A stretch of 64,000 nt of DNA, from contig NC_134644.1 in assembly GCF_030463565.1 (NCBI RefSeq), positions 126,419,388 to 126,483,387 of the forward strand, in the 5' to 3' direction. Below, in pieces: positions 38,101 to 53,100 of the stretch. Position numbers and translations under genes: made by a program. The notes under the pieces were generated by a model. It was not told the origin of the DNA and searched no databases. It saw only the letters and a list, made by a program, of their open reading frames with translations. The stretch is from Pelecanus crispus. Its lineage: Eukaryota > Chordata > Aves > Pelecaniformes > Pelecanidae. The number at the start of each line of letters is the position of its first letter. Positions within the stretch are counted from its first letter, which is position 1.

Positions 38101-41100
38101 AATTTGGCATTTCAGAAACTGTAGAAAAACCTAAACAAAGGGCACATTTGCACAACTTTTAGTTTGATTTCAAGAATACGCCACTGATCCACTCTCTTGA
38201 CCACCTTCAACTTTCTTGGCTTTGGTTTACATTACAGAGCAGTCTCACAGCACATGAACTTGTTTTCTTTCTCAGAACTAGCCTGGAAAATAAGGTCCAC
38301 CCACAAGCATTCAGTCCATCTGACTAGAGTTCATCTGAAGTAGCCCTGCTCCCCACCACCATCCTGAATATGTATACATACTACAGAGACCAGGTGTGCT
38401 CATTTTGACTGCAAGTTGATTTTCTCCATAGTAGTTAGTACCAGGCCATGTTTTGGATTTCTGCTGGAAACAGTGTTGATAACACAGGGATGCTTTAGTT
38501 ACTGCTTTAGTTACTGCTGACAGAGTCAAGGCCTTTTCTGCTCCTCACCCCACCCCACCAGCGAGCAGGCTGGGGGTGCACAGGAAGTTGGGAGGGGACA
38601 CAGCCGGGACAGCTGACCCCAACTGACCAAAGGGATTTTCTATACCATATCACATCATGCTCAGCATATAAAGCTGGGGCAAGAAGAAGGAAGGGGGGAA
38701 GTTCAGAGTGATGGCATTTGTCTTCCCTGGAGACGGCTGAACACCTGCCTGCCAACTGGAAGTAGTGAATTAATTCCTTGTTTTGTTTTGCTTTGCTTGC
38801 ATGCACAGCTTTTGCTTTACCTATTAAACTGTCTTTACCTCATCCCACGACTTTTCTCGCTTTTACCCTTCTGGTTCTCTTCCCCATCCTACCAGGGGGG
38901 TGGTGATTGAGCAGCTGGGTGGTGCTTAGTTGCTCACTGGGGTTAAACCACACCACCAGGTCCCCAGCCCTGGTTACAGATCCACTCCTCCTCATCTGCA
39001 CTACTTTTTAAGGTGGGCAGACACATTCTCCAGACAAACAAATCCAGCACACACAGCTCCACAAGAAATTTTTCTCCCAGAAAATTGAAGAGTAACGTTT
39101 ATCAAGTCTGTGGCCAGGATTCTTACTGGGCTAAAACTGAATCTACATAAAGCCTGTTGCAACTTTTCCTCAGCTCTAGCTATGAGCTCTAACAGCTATA
39201 ATGTAGCAATGTAAGTAGTTGCAGAAGAGTGAAAGAGAGGGGTAAAAAGAGGCAGTCTTCATTTCTGAATTTGGCTGTTTCCTAGATTGCTACACTAAGA
39301 CTTCCTGAAGGCTGATCTCTTCACTTGCTGAACAAAGGCCTATTCACCCTAGAATCTTTGAAGAAGAGGTTTCTCAAAAAAGTTATCTCCTGAGCCTTCT
39401 TAGCCTCAGACATGGGTGGGACTTGGCAATAAGTGACATAAAAAGTCAACTTGCCACCTTTCAAGTGAAGTTCAAAGAAAGTACTATTTGTTAGCATGTG
39501 GTGTCAAACTTGACTGTCCACTGTCTCTGGATAGTCCAAAAAGGAACTATACAATAGCATGCAAGTCAAACTTGGTATTTAACCCCTCCAAAGAGAATAA
39601 CTTCCATTGTAATACAATTACTAACCACATTTTAACTGAGAACAAACCCTTTTGTTCAAAGTAAACAATATTTTGTTTTATAACGTGCAGAAACAAATTA
39701 AACCACGATTCCCGCCCCCCACCATGCCTCAGAAAGATGTGCTTCCAGAGAAACTAAATACAGAGTTTGTATTAACAGCATTCCATTATCCCTCCTTCTA
39801 CTAAATTATTTTAATAATTGCCACTTTGATGGAAGCAGTGTAGACTATATGATTTCATATGGAAATTAGATCATATAGTAGGAAAAAATTGCTTAGAATA
39901 GCAGGTAACAGGCCATTTTTACATCATCACAGCAACTGAGAGAAATTCAGTAAGAATTATATTTATGCTTATAATGTTTATAATGTGTCTAGTAAGTATG
40001 ACAGAAAAAAGTAAATGAAAACTTACCACATTTTTGAGTGTCTTTTAATACTTTCATAGTAAAACAAAAAGTTAATTTCATGAACACCTTCTTCATCTGG
40101 TCCCCGTAACCACATTGGCAGCTGCACTGAAGCCCCAGGAAGAAGAACAGCATCAGGAAGTGGGACGTGTATTACTTCAGGCTGACCTCCTGTGCCAACC
40201 CCAAAGTCTACAGAAGAAGCTGAAGATAGCAGTGCTGTACGCACAGAGGTAGGATCTGTCACGACAGTCTTGTAAGCACTACAGTTTTCAGAAGCTGAAG
40301 GACTTAGTGGCGTTAGAACAGCAGTATTTCCACCAAAAGTAAAAAATTCTGGATGCTTGGACACAACCTTCAGTGCAGTAAGAGGACACCTGCTTACGTT
40401 CACAAATTCTACATATGCTTTTCTGATTTCTCCACAGAGAAGCCCTGTAGGAAAATTTATAAAGAACACCTGTATAGGAGAGAACAGGAAAAAAGAAAAA
40501 CCTGAACATTGAGCCGAGTTATGAATGCACGTGAAAACAACAGCCAACATACTTAAACTATATTGCTCTCTACAGCTTCCCGAGGAGGGATGTAGAGAGG
40601 GAGGTGCTGATCTCTTCTCCCTTGTATCCAGTGACAGGACATGTGGGAATGGTTCAAAGCTGCACCAGGGGAGGTTTAGACTGGACATTAGGGAGCATTT
40701 CTTTACCAAGAGGGTGGTCAGAGAGGTGGTTGATGCCCCAAGCCTGTCAGTGTTTAAGAGGCATTTGGACAATGTCCTTAATAACATGCTTTAACTTTTG
40801 GTCAGCCCTGGAGTGGTCAGGACTAGATGATCACTGTAGGTCCCTTCCAACTGAAATATTCTAATTCTGTAGACTGTTGTCATTAACCAGTTAGTAAGGA
40901 AAACCAATGTGTTTTAATTAACCAACTTTAAGAACTATTCTAGATCAACAGCAAGCAAACAGAAAAAAGCCTCTTTGCCTGTTCCCCCTCACCTTGAAAT
41001 TTGGCTACAAAAGCTGTTGCCAACTGAAATTCTAAGGGAATATTAACAATTTCAAAAGGATGTTAGTTTAGAAGCTTCCAAGTTTCACTTGAAAAATAAA

Positions 41101-44100
41101 AAAAAACCACACAAGTTCAGCACTGACAGATTAGAAATTAACTGGAGAGATTTAGGCTAAGACTTCATTGTTAGAATTACATTTATAAGCTCTGGATTCA
41201 GCTATTTGCTCCAAACTGCCAATAGACAGTAGCTACATACCTCCAACAAAGGCATTTCTTCTGTAATAATGGGATCTAAACGTCGATCAGGTCCATATTT
41301 AATAGATGTTTTTTCCTCTTTTGTGTTATTAAGTCGAGGCCCTTGGATTTCTAAATCTTGTCGTCCTCGTACAGATAACCCATTGGAGACAAACTTTCCT
41401 GAAACAATTTAAAAAAAAAAAAAATCAAACTTTTAAAAGTAATTCCTAATGTTTTCTGAGAAGTGATTGAAAGCTCCCTACCCAATCTCAAAAATCATTT
41501 TGATTTTTCTGTTATTGGGCACAGGTGGTGTTCATTGATTAAGCAGTATCACTAACAAAGAACTATTCAAAGCTTACTGTCACACATAACACATTGCTAT
41601 TGTGAGTTCAGCCAGCCAGTTATCCATTGTTGTGGACTTACTCTGCGCTTTAACAGTTTGACTACAACTGGCAGGAGGAGCACAGAGCATGAAGGTCATG
41701 TATTTATTTCCTTTCCCAATTTCTGCCAAGCTGGAAAAGTCACCCAAAACATTTTTATTTCCTTCAAAGATGGGCCACCACTCTCCAAATGTTTTTTATT
41801 CCAAAGGTTTCCAGTTTGTAGATAGCTAAACAAGCTTCATTATTTCTTTTAGATACTTTCAAACACATGCTTTAATCCCCATTTCCTCCAACAACTAAAT
41901 TTTCCCCGAGACAGTTTCAGGTGAATAACTCAACAAAACAGATCAAGTAACATGCAATTAAAAAGCCATTTATATAAAGGAAAGAGAACCAAAGTAAAGT
42001 CAAGATGCTAAAAAAAAATTATATCAGCCAAATTTAAATTTGGGAATCTATGCAAAGAACTTCAGTGAAACATTTAGATAAAAGTTGAAAGCTAACAAAG
42101 CAAAGAGACCCACAAGAAAAATGAATGGCAAGAGTTAGTGAAAGTTGTTATAGATTCAACATGGCATAGATGGAATATTTAATTTTTTTTTTTCCAATGG
42201 TTTCAGAATTTCCACAGATTTAAAAGGAACAGTAAGTATGGGTTTGGCAGAGATTACTTCCTTTCTCAGGGGATTCCTACAGGTACCAATTCTTATCCTG
42301 TTCCAGTTGCTTCCCTTGTTTCTACATCTTTACCTGAAGGAAGGCCTTGCATCATGATAATCAAACATTAAACACTAGAATTTAATTCTACTCTGCCCAA
42401 AGCCATGTATCCCCCTTCCAGAGATACACAACTTAAGGAAATAATACACTTACCTGTCTGTAATCCAATAGAAGGATCTATCCCATCTAATGTCACAGCA
42501 CCCTGAACAGTGCCAAGATTATAAACGACTCCCAGAATGTGTAGCTCCCCTGTTTGATGGGGAAAGAGCTTTAGTCTTGCCTGTGGAGATACGTTAAATT
42601 TTTGTTGTTGTTGCTACTAGAAAAAAGTATTATTACATTTAAATGTCCAATTGCTAAAGACACTCACAGCTACGTTTACTTTATACTTGTGTCAAATATA
42701 ACTGCATAAAACAACTACAGGTCATTTACTGGATTCAAAATGTCATATACACAGAATTTACCAAACCAGTCCACAGCTGAGAGATGCTCATTACATTAGG
42801 AAAGAATCCTAAATAGTAACAAAAATGAACTTTAACAGAGGCAGAATCATAGAATGGTTGAAGTTGGAAAGAACTTCTGGAGGTGATCTTGTCCAACTCA
42901 CCTGCTCAAGTAGGGCCACCTAGAGCCAGCTGCCCAGGACCATGTCCAAATGGCTTTTAATATCTCCAAGGATGGAGACTCCACAATCTCTCTGGGCAGC
43001 CTGTGCCCAGTAGTCAGTCACTATCCCAGTTAAAAAAAAAAACCAACTATTTCCTGATGTTCAGATGGAGCCTCCTGTGTTTCAGTTTGTGCCCACTGCC
43101 TCTTGTCTTGTCACATCCTCCCTTCAGATATTTATACACACTGATGAGATTCAGAAGTTCGAGTATTTTGTGTATCATTAATGTCTTCTGCAAGTTTAGC
43201 ATTAAGTTCAGATCATAACAAGTCTGAACTCCACCTTAAAGTTCAACACTGAAAAGACTATTTTTAAAACAAATTTTAATACTTACCACTTTTGTCTCTT
43301 CACTATTAATTAAAAATTCTGCTATTGCTTCAGTTCCTATCATATCATCATCGCATGTTCCCTGAGAAGAAGAAACAGCTTTTCAGGTACTATTACTCCT
43401 AGGCAGAAAAAGTGCCATAAATATTACTTCCCACACCTTTCCTAAAGTGTTCAAGGAAAAAAAGCATACAAATTTCAAACTGCAGACAGTTGGGACCAGC
43501 AGGTGCTGTATGCCCAGCTTCTCAGGCTTTCTGAATTAAGGCAGCAGCCTTATTAAACATTTACTTAAGAGAGAAATTTAAGTTTTATCACTATAAATTG
43601 GAACCGTTCCCAATCAATTCCACTGATACTTACAGAAGTATTTATAATATCATTTAAGTATCAGTTCAGACCAGAACAGGAGGGAAAGCGTATGGTACTC
43701 CTTGAGACTTATTTATATGAAACCATGTTCATAACTCCAGAAAACACTTACAGTAAATTCCTTATGAATTTGTTTCCTGGCCAAAAGCATTTGGAACAGT
43801 GATCTCTAAAGGTGCTGTAATATTCAGTATTAGAACATACTAAAACCTTAAAAATATGAATGCGAGAACAGCCCTTCAGAGGCAAGTTTTGGCAGTATTA
43901 GTTGAAGTATTAAATTAAACAGTAGTAAGCAGTTCATCTAAAGTATTCAAAACATTAATTTAATACAATAAATTTTCAGTTTTCTTCTAATCAAGATACC
44001 AAGATGTTTCTATGTCATACCAGCAGTTTTTCAGAACACAAATTTCATGACGTGCAGTAGCTCGAGTAAGAAAAAGGAATTTGATAATATACCTATTGAC

Positions 44101-47100
44101 ATTGCAAGTCATTTCTGCTAGTCAAGGCTAGTGTGACTCAAAATAGATGTACTACACATACAATGAAATGTGGGAAGTATTTTGCTTTGCATTAATCTTT
44201 ACAATACTCATCATAGTATTTTTGTTAACTGGCTGCTTTGTGCCCTATGGATCTAGGAAAATCTAAACAATGCATAAGGAAATTCAGCAGCTACTTCCCC
44301 CCCCACCCACCGCTTTTTCTAATTTACACTTAAACCAGCTGTTTTCATACTACATAATTTTGAAGATTTAAGTTAATATATACTCCGTAACTGTAGCTGT
44401 TTGGTTTTGGTTGAAAAAGGATGAAGCTTTCCTTACCAGCTCTTTTGTTTCTCCATCATGCTTTGCATCAAAGTCTTTAGGTTGAAACTTCCACAGCAAT
44501 GAAAGGTCAGTCAAAAGAAGTGGAACTTTCAGAGGATTTCGGAAGGACACTTCTACAGTTATCGGTTCTATTAAAAAAGGGCAAGAAAATCATGACAACA
44601 GGCGATCCCCACCACAATCTGAAGGTTCACCTAACTCAAAGCATTCTTGTGCAAACAACTTGCACAAGAACATTGGTTTAAATCTCCAATAACACAGAAA
44701 ATGTTGTACAAATTCATCTAACTCATTTTATTTCTGAAGTGTATAAACCCTAACTTTACCTTCTATCACAGCAAGTGGAAATCTGGAGTTATCCGAGTAG
44801 CGATTTAAACAGAACTGTGTTGGTTGAAAGTTTGAAGGTATTATTCCTTTATTTATCACAGATACAACCTGCTCTTCAAGTTCCTTCCACTGTTGTGATG
44901 ATTCCGAGTCATACTCTTGATCCAGACTTACGTGCGTAGCTGCCTGCTTTTCACCTAGTATGAGTAAGGCAATCTTACAAGATGAGAACAGTGGCATGCA
45001 ACAGTTGCAACAGAGGACTGCACTGACAGTTGGGTAAGTATTGTTAAGATATTTTAAGTTCTCGGTCACTGTCATTTTTATGTTACAATTGATTTAAGTC
45101 AGTGAATTCCAAGCCATTTTGAAATACACACATGAAGACAATACTGAGGATAATTTAAGTATAATTCTATTTGAAAATTGTGGAATTCCAAGATTTTAGC
45201 ATGCTACATGGTATTACTCAGCTTACAGATTATTTTTACTTTATGACAGGCTACAGTCCCACAGTACAGCCCTGGTTTATATAAGAATTTCCACTCAGCT
45301 TACTTCACATTCAGGAATTACAGTGTTTCAAACACTTAATCCAAGAGAAAGTTGTAAAGACAATTTCTAGCATTAGCACCAACATGTAGCATTTGCTAAA
45401 GCATTAATAATCCCTTTCATGAAGTTAATTACAGACTTGCATTGAAGCTTCCCAGCTATGAAAAATAGTGGAAGTCAGCACACCTGCATACGTGGATTTC
45501 ATATTTACACAGAAAGTCTGAAAACATCTAGCAAGTAGATACTAAGCTTAAGCTTGTCTTTTGAAATATTAAAGAAGTTAGCTTGTCACATTAGTCTTAC
45601 ATAATGATAGATTTTTTTAAGTTACACCAACTCTTGCATAAATTTTGGTTCCATAAATAAGGGACTTCAATCTGTTTACATAAGATTTTCTAACCTTCTG
45701 CTGGTCTTCGATCATGCCCAAAGAAAACACGGGTTGCTGCGCTGTTAATATACGGTAAAGGAAGCTGTGGTAAGGGACCATCAGGTGACAGCTGTGTTAC
45801 GTTCTGGAGCAAAGAAGGAAAATGGAGTGTCATGCCATTATGCAAATACATGATGTCCATGTTGTACATTACCAATAACTGGAATGATAAGGAAGCCAAG
45901 TTATAAGCACTCAATGTTTGAACAGAGAATATTTTTAAGACGGAATGAATCGTTTCAATTAACTATTTTAATAGTTTCTTCTGCTCTGACAGTCTGAAGT
46001 AGTATTTTTTTCTTCAATAAGAGTTTAAAGTTTGTGAAATCTTTACGTAAAAAGGAGAATAATGATTTTAATCCAGCACTCTAATTGCTATTGTGGCTGC
46101 ACAGCTGATAGAAGCTTTATTTGATCCATAGCTTGACTCTCTAACTCAATTTGATAAACTATGTTCACTACACCACCACCGTTACACAGGCCTGTCCACA
46201 GCTCAGGTGTGGCAAAACACCAGTCTCAAGTAAGGTCCACCATAACTTAGCAAACACCATAGAAATTCTGTTTAAAAGCTTTAAAAGACAGTAACTAACT
46301 ACACGGCTGCAAGCTGTGTGTGATATCAGCACTAAACACCCCATAATGTAACATGGGATAACTACAGTCCAGAATCAGTCACAAACTTACACCCAACTCG
46401 ATGAGTCACTTGATCTATAAAAACCCATATTAAAGAATAAAATTCACTACAACATGGATGGCAAGTACTTTATAGTACCAGAAAAGGTGACAGAGCTACC
46501 TAGTCTTTATTAAAGATTTATTACCAAAAGCCTCAAAAATCATTATAAATTGATCAAAGCAAAACAGATCCACTTTCTCCAAAAGAAACTGAACTAACAC
46601 AAGCTGCAATTGAGCCATGACCCTTAAGAGGAAGAGTTCATTCTACTGTAATAAACACACATACAAAGAGTCACACTAATACCCATCAGTGAAAGTACAC
46701 TTAATACATACATGAGATGTGGCATATTTGGTTTTTTGAAGCCTAAAGTGAAAATGAACATATCAACTAGATAAAAAAAACCAACACTGGAGCAAAGCAG
46801 GTATGACAAAATCATTTAATGACTTAATAAAAAATTACTGGTAATACAGTTACTGATTACTCAAGGAATAAAGACAATGAAAAGTCATTTACCTTATAAA
46901 CATAAAGATATTCTCTTAAAAAAGCTTCTTGCTGAGCTGGAGATTGTTTACTATCATTGATCAAAATGTGCCTGAAGGCAGACACAGCATTGTCAAGCTG
47001 ATGAAGTGTAAAGGACTGGCGACCAATAGTGAAGTTAATATGGTCTTCTGCAAGAGACCAGCCTTTCCCTTTGTAAACCTGCATGGCTTGACAGTAGCAA

Positions 47101-50100
47101 CGTAAGGCATGTTTTTTCTGCAAGAAAAAACAAACAAGTTAATTTCTCAAATAATCCCATTAACCACTCATTATAATAGTAGGAAGACTGAACACTAAGT
47201 CAGAAAAGTTACTGAAGTTTTTAGTACCCCCCTGACTATGCTAAGCATATTGCTTGCAGAACTATACCTCATAGCATCTGGTCAACATTAATCTAAGCAC
47301 AGAAGTGTTGGTTCCTACAGTACAGAGCCTAACCTGCAGATTAAGTTCATGTTTTCAAAGACTAGTGTAACAGGCAGTAAGCCAAAAAAGCAAATAACAA
47401 AAGACAACTACTTTTAAAATATTGTTCTGTGTTGCTTTAGGACTACTAAAGTCTACAAAGCTCTACTGCCAAGCCTCAGGACATAAGCTAGATTTAACAC
47501 ATTTCATTTCATTTCTGTAACTGAACTTTCAGTGTGACACTTCCAGTCAATTGTTCAGTAGACACACTTGGGACAAAATCCATGCCAAGCAAACCAACAA
47601 AAACCAGCCCTACAGTACATACAAGACAAAATTACCAATCGCATCAACCATTGGGAGATAGATGCTCTGCTCCCAGTCAGCTCCACAGTTCCTTTCCTGT
47701 ACATACATCAGGACCTGGGCATTCAATCCCAAGTCTAGGTATTGAACATCTGCATAGGCATTCACTGTACAGGCAAGTCTCAGCTTCTAAAAAAAGGGAA
47801 CAGCATTCCCTTATTTACAGCAGTAATGCGAAAAAATCTTAAGATATGTTCAAATTGGTATGGTGATAACAGCAGAGTACAAGCAGTAAATCCTTAGCAT
47901 CAGCAGATACTACTGACACTTTAAAATACGTTATTACAGTATGCAGCTGAACAGCCTGGCTGACTTCTCTTCAGTAGCATTTAATATTTTGGTACCTCTA
48001 AGGATATGAAAAAAAAAAAAAGATAACCTGCATTTACTTTAACACTGAAAAAGCATTCCTTGGAAACCAGAATCCCTACACGAATTAGACACAAACAAGA
48101 GCACTGTTACATGAAGACAAAGTCAAAGCTTTACAAAATGCATGCACTTTTCCAGGCAAAGGAATGAGATAAGAGAATAAATAAGAAAACTCTGATCAAT
48201 AGCTCCCTATCAGTACTGTATCGTCATAACAATAGACAGGGAAACTACTGCATGAAGATGACTAAGGGGTGGGAGGGGGATACGCCTACTATTCTTCACA
48301 TCTGTGATTTTAAATACAGAAGCCAAGACTACAACAATGCTTTCTTTGGTCCTTACCAGAAAGATAAAACCAAGATTGGGTGGGGTGGGAGAACACCCCG
48401 CCCCCAAGACCACAGGGCTTTGTTTCAAACAGAATTCTGATGCCCGGGTTCCGCTGTATTATTGATTTGTAATAGAAATTTATTTCTATCCCATGTTTGC
48501 AGCTTATTGGTAAACTGAAATTGACTGTATTCAAAGACAGCCCCATAACTGAACTCCTGTGGCTAACCCCAGCAGAAATCAAGCACAAGCTATCTTTAGA
48601 GCATCTATCCCACAACTGAGGCAGAAATAAAGCACACAAGTTATGTCCAACAAACTTTGAGTTTATTTACCACAGTTAGAGCTGCCTGCACAGGAATGTG
48701 AATAGAAGTAAAAACAATCTGATTTGTATTGGTTTAATTGCTACTTAAGTCTAAGCAGCCATAAAGAGATCCTTCAGTTTCTCTTGTAGTAACTGTTCAC
48801 ACACCTGTATCTCCCCTAAAAATCATGTGGTTAAGGCACCAGGAAAAACAGATATCTAAATTTTCCTATTATTCTAATAAATTAAGAGTTTAACAAATCT
48901 GTAACTTCTGCAACTCACTCTTCTCTTGAGTAAAAAGACTCCCTTAACCAAATAAAGAGCCTTGCATCTCACTGTGTATAAAATTGAGACCCAGAAATGA
49001 AAACACACATCACTTAAGTTTCAAGTCAGCGATCTTCAGCATTACTTCAAATACAGAAGACTATGCTGATCAATGAAGAAGTCATTTTCAGAGATCAGAG
49101 CTGAATACTTCCGACTAACACAAAAGTGTCAGAAGCCAAGCATCTTTTTCCAGACTGATGACACAATTAACATGTTTTTCAGAGTACGTATCAAATACCA
49201 AGCATATTTTCCATGCAAAAAGATAATACTTACCTGGCCTGCTTTACTAAACCTATGGCCAGCCAATATCATATGAAACGCAAACTTTCTAACCATGGGA
49301 CTCTTCATGTTTATAAAGCAATGGGCTGCCTGCTCCAACAGAAGTGCACTGCGAAGATCTGAATCCTATTTCAAAGCAAAAAGGAGAATTAGCCTCAAAG
49401 TTGAACACAGAGATAACAGTGGCCTTGTTTTAATGCTAACAGGGACAGTAGGCTGTAACAGTGCTGTGAAGTTGAAGATTCTTTTATATACAAACATCAT
49501 ACGTATATGCGTGCATATAAAAGAAAATAAGACTAAAAGTATTTTTCACTTTGTTATATGTATAGCATTCAATACCAAATACGCTGGTATTTTTTTCTAG
49601 TGGAGAGATTTATATATCAACCTGTTTCAGTATGAGTGATAAAAGAAGTATTTTCTGCTTTTTCAGTTACTCAGGCTACTGTTTCGAACACTTACCATTA
49701 CCTTTGAAGCACTCTGCTACCTTCTCCCCTCCCTCCCCCTGCAGATATTAAAGCTAGAAACAAAAAATAAGAGCTTTAACAGGATGAAGGAAGAACAGAG
49801 GGAGCAACGGAACTTAGTGAATTTGTATCACAAGAACCAGGATGATTTCTTAGTAATGTACAATTTCTTATTATTACCCACTTCTCTTCTCATGCCAAGA
49901 CACAGCTATATTACTCTAACCAGTCAGAACAGAATCTACTTGATTTTATCACAACTGAACTCCATGCTATCATTGATGTTCAAGTATGTGTCTGGACTAC
50001 AAATATACTCCAAGACGACTATATAGTATCCTATGAAGATTTTCCTTGCAACTGCCAAAAGGCACCACAAGTGTACTACATAAATTTTAAGTCGTAAAAT

Positions 50101-53100
50101 GATTGTGCAGAGCCAACAGTATTTAAATTCTTTGCTTAAATAACAAATTTTGGGAGCAAGCTTAAGTTGAAAGGGCAAGAATGAAGCTACAAAGACACTT
50201 GAGAGAGAAACTTACAGAACTACGCAAATTCATTCCACGCTTAATCTGTCCCAGGAAAAGTCTCAAAAGCATCACATTTGGTGCAGCTGGCCACAAAGCC
50301 AGAACTAAGTGCCCATTAGACTTTCTCCAACCTACACAGAAGATGCTATACTATTACTGGTATCACACTTGTTTAACTCTTTTTCAAGCAAGACACTTTC
50401 TGGTCTGTTAGAAGCTAATTCCATGCTTAATTTCCACCAATTAATATTACAGAAGTGTTCAGACTAGCTTTCACTTACACAGTAAGATTCTAATGATGAA
50501 TGAGACAGCTGAGCTACAGTAATGCCTTAGTCAAACTATAAAGAACTTCCAATTATATGTGGGATAGTATCCCTTATGGCTCTGGCAAGCCATGCTAATA
50601 CTTTTAACCCACAAGTTCTTAAACTGAAAGTATGCCATACAAGAGCTAAGCAGATGTCAAGGAAAATTAGTTATAAAACTGAAGATAACAAATGCACATT
50701 TAGTATGTTTAAAGAAGTCAAGCAAGTCACTTGACTAGAAAGAAAAACAGTACTAGTTTCTTCACTTGCAGTGTAAACAGTTTTCTTCATTTCATGCTTT
50801 ATACCAGCTCATTTACTACCTTTGGCTAGAAAATATCACAGGACAAGAATTAATGTGTAACCTAGAAGTGCTTGGGTAAGTAAACAAACAGGGGGAGGGC
50901 AAGAGTGGAAAAAGTTACTAAGTGTTTTACCTCGCTGGTTAAACGAATCAGAAGAGCAGCTGCCTCTGAATATTTGCTTTGACTTTTTAAGATTTCAGCA
51001 CTAAGCAGCACACAGCGTTCAGCCAGAACCATGTTCCTGAAGCAAAAACATAAGGGTATTAATAAATATTTATCAAAATAAGCCATGGAAAACTTTTCAC
51101 CTCAAATCTGACAAATTTTCTCCATATCGCATCAGACTGATGTTCTGTTGATTATCCTTCTTAAAGTAAAACATATGAAAGTTCATCCCCTGCAAAACAA
51201 CCACATACAGATAGACACATTAAGTGGCCTATCCTACTATAACAGCAGCTTTTCAAAAGTCAAAGCTAGAGAGCTTTTTTGAAGACAATATTGTATCTAT
51301 AAAAATACCAACTAAAATGATCCAACCAACTACACATTCTGATAAATGAGAAGTCCAACAGCCAGAAACAAGTTGTGCTCGGCTGACACTGGTGGGTACC
51401 AGGTGCCCACCAAGCTGCTCTGTCACACCCCCTCCTCAGCAAGACAGGGGGAGAAAATTAGATTAAAAAGCTCATGTGCTGAGATCAGGACAGGGAGCTC
51501 ACTCACCAATTAGAGTCACAGGCAAAACAGACTTGGCTTGGGGAAAATTAAATTAATTTATTGCCAATTAATTACAGAATAGGATAGTGATAAATAAAAA
51601 CAAAACTAAAACACCTTCCCCTGACTACTGCTTCCCAGGCTCAACTTCACTTCCAACTCTTCTACCTCCCCCTCCCCTCAAGCAGGGCAAGGGGACAGGG
51701 AAAAGAAGTTGCGGTCAGTTCATAACATTTCATCTCTGCCACTCCTTCCTCCTCATGCTCTCCCCTGCTCCAGCATGGCATCCCTCCCACAGATACAGTT
51801 CAGAAATTGCTCCAGCATGGGTCCTTTCCATGGGCTACAGTCCTTCAGGAACGCTGTTTCAGTGTGGGATCTCCACGGGTCACAGCTCCTGCAGGAACCT
51901 GCTCTGGTGTAGGCTCTCCACAGGCTGCAGCTTCCTTCAGTGCACATCCACCTGCTCTGGCATTGGGTCCTCCACAGGCTGTGGAACCCTGCTTCCCTGT
52001 GGTCCTCCATGGGCTGCAGGGGGACAACCTGCTTCACCGTGGTCTTTCCCACAGGCTGCAGGGAAGCACCTCCCCCTCCTCCTCCTTCCTCACTGACCTT
52101 GGCATCTCTGCCAGGCTGTTTCTCTCATTTTCTCACTCCTCTCTCACAGCTGCTGTGCAGCAATTTTTACCCTTTAAGTATGTTATCACAGAAGCACCAC
52201 CAGCATTGCTGGCATGCTCAGCTTTGGGCAGCAGCAGGTCCATTTTGGAGTTGTGTGAAAACTGTCTCTGTCTGACACAGGGGCAGCTCCTGCTGCCTTC
52301 TCACAGAAGCCATCCCTGCAGCCACCCCACTACCAAAATCTTGCTAGGTAAATGCAATACAGAAGTTTAATAAGCACTCTGTCAAGAATGGCATAGATCC
52401 CCTTTCCATACTATCCTAGATAAACCAACATATCTTACTTTAAAAAGTTACCATCATTCTGCAATCTTTTAGTCATCTGGCACTATCACTGTGCCGGGGA
52501 AGAAAAGTTAAGCCACCAGGCCTTTCAGCTTTCATTGGATCAGTACAGAAGTATACAACATACTTGCAGATATCTCGATAGGTCTGAACTGCTGTTTCCA
52601 TATAATGAGCAGGATATGGTCTAGGAGCTCCAGGCTGAAGAAAAGCTGATACCGCTGCCATTTCCTACAAGAGGAATTCAGTACTGTCACTGTAGTTTTT
52701 TCAACAAATTGTAAACCTCAAAATGCTGAGGAACACATTTCAACAGCTACTAGTTCAAGATCCTCATCTCATCAGTTACTGGCATATAAGAGTGTACCCA
52801 ACACATTGTAACTGATAAAAGCTTTAACACAATAGCCTATTTATGGCTCTGCTTGTAATTAACCAGACGGCAGCAAGAGAGTTATACACACCCACAGAAG
52901 CATTTTCAGTTGATGGTACCCCCAACACTATGCAGAAGCATTGATTTAGTACTGCTTTACAAATCCAAGAGATAACTTCCTGTTGCAGGAATAATCTTTC
53001 TGATAAAGTAGCATTAACATCTATTTTAAGATGAGGACTGTTTTCTGAGTTTTGCTTAAATTAAGTTACATTTTCAGCTTCCAAAGGAACTCTAGTAAAC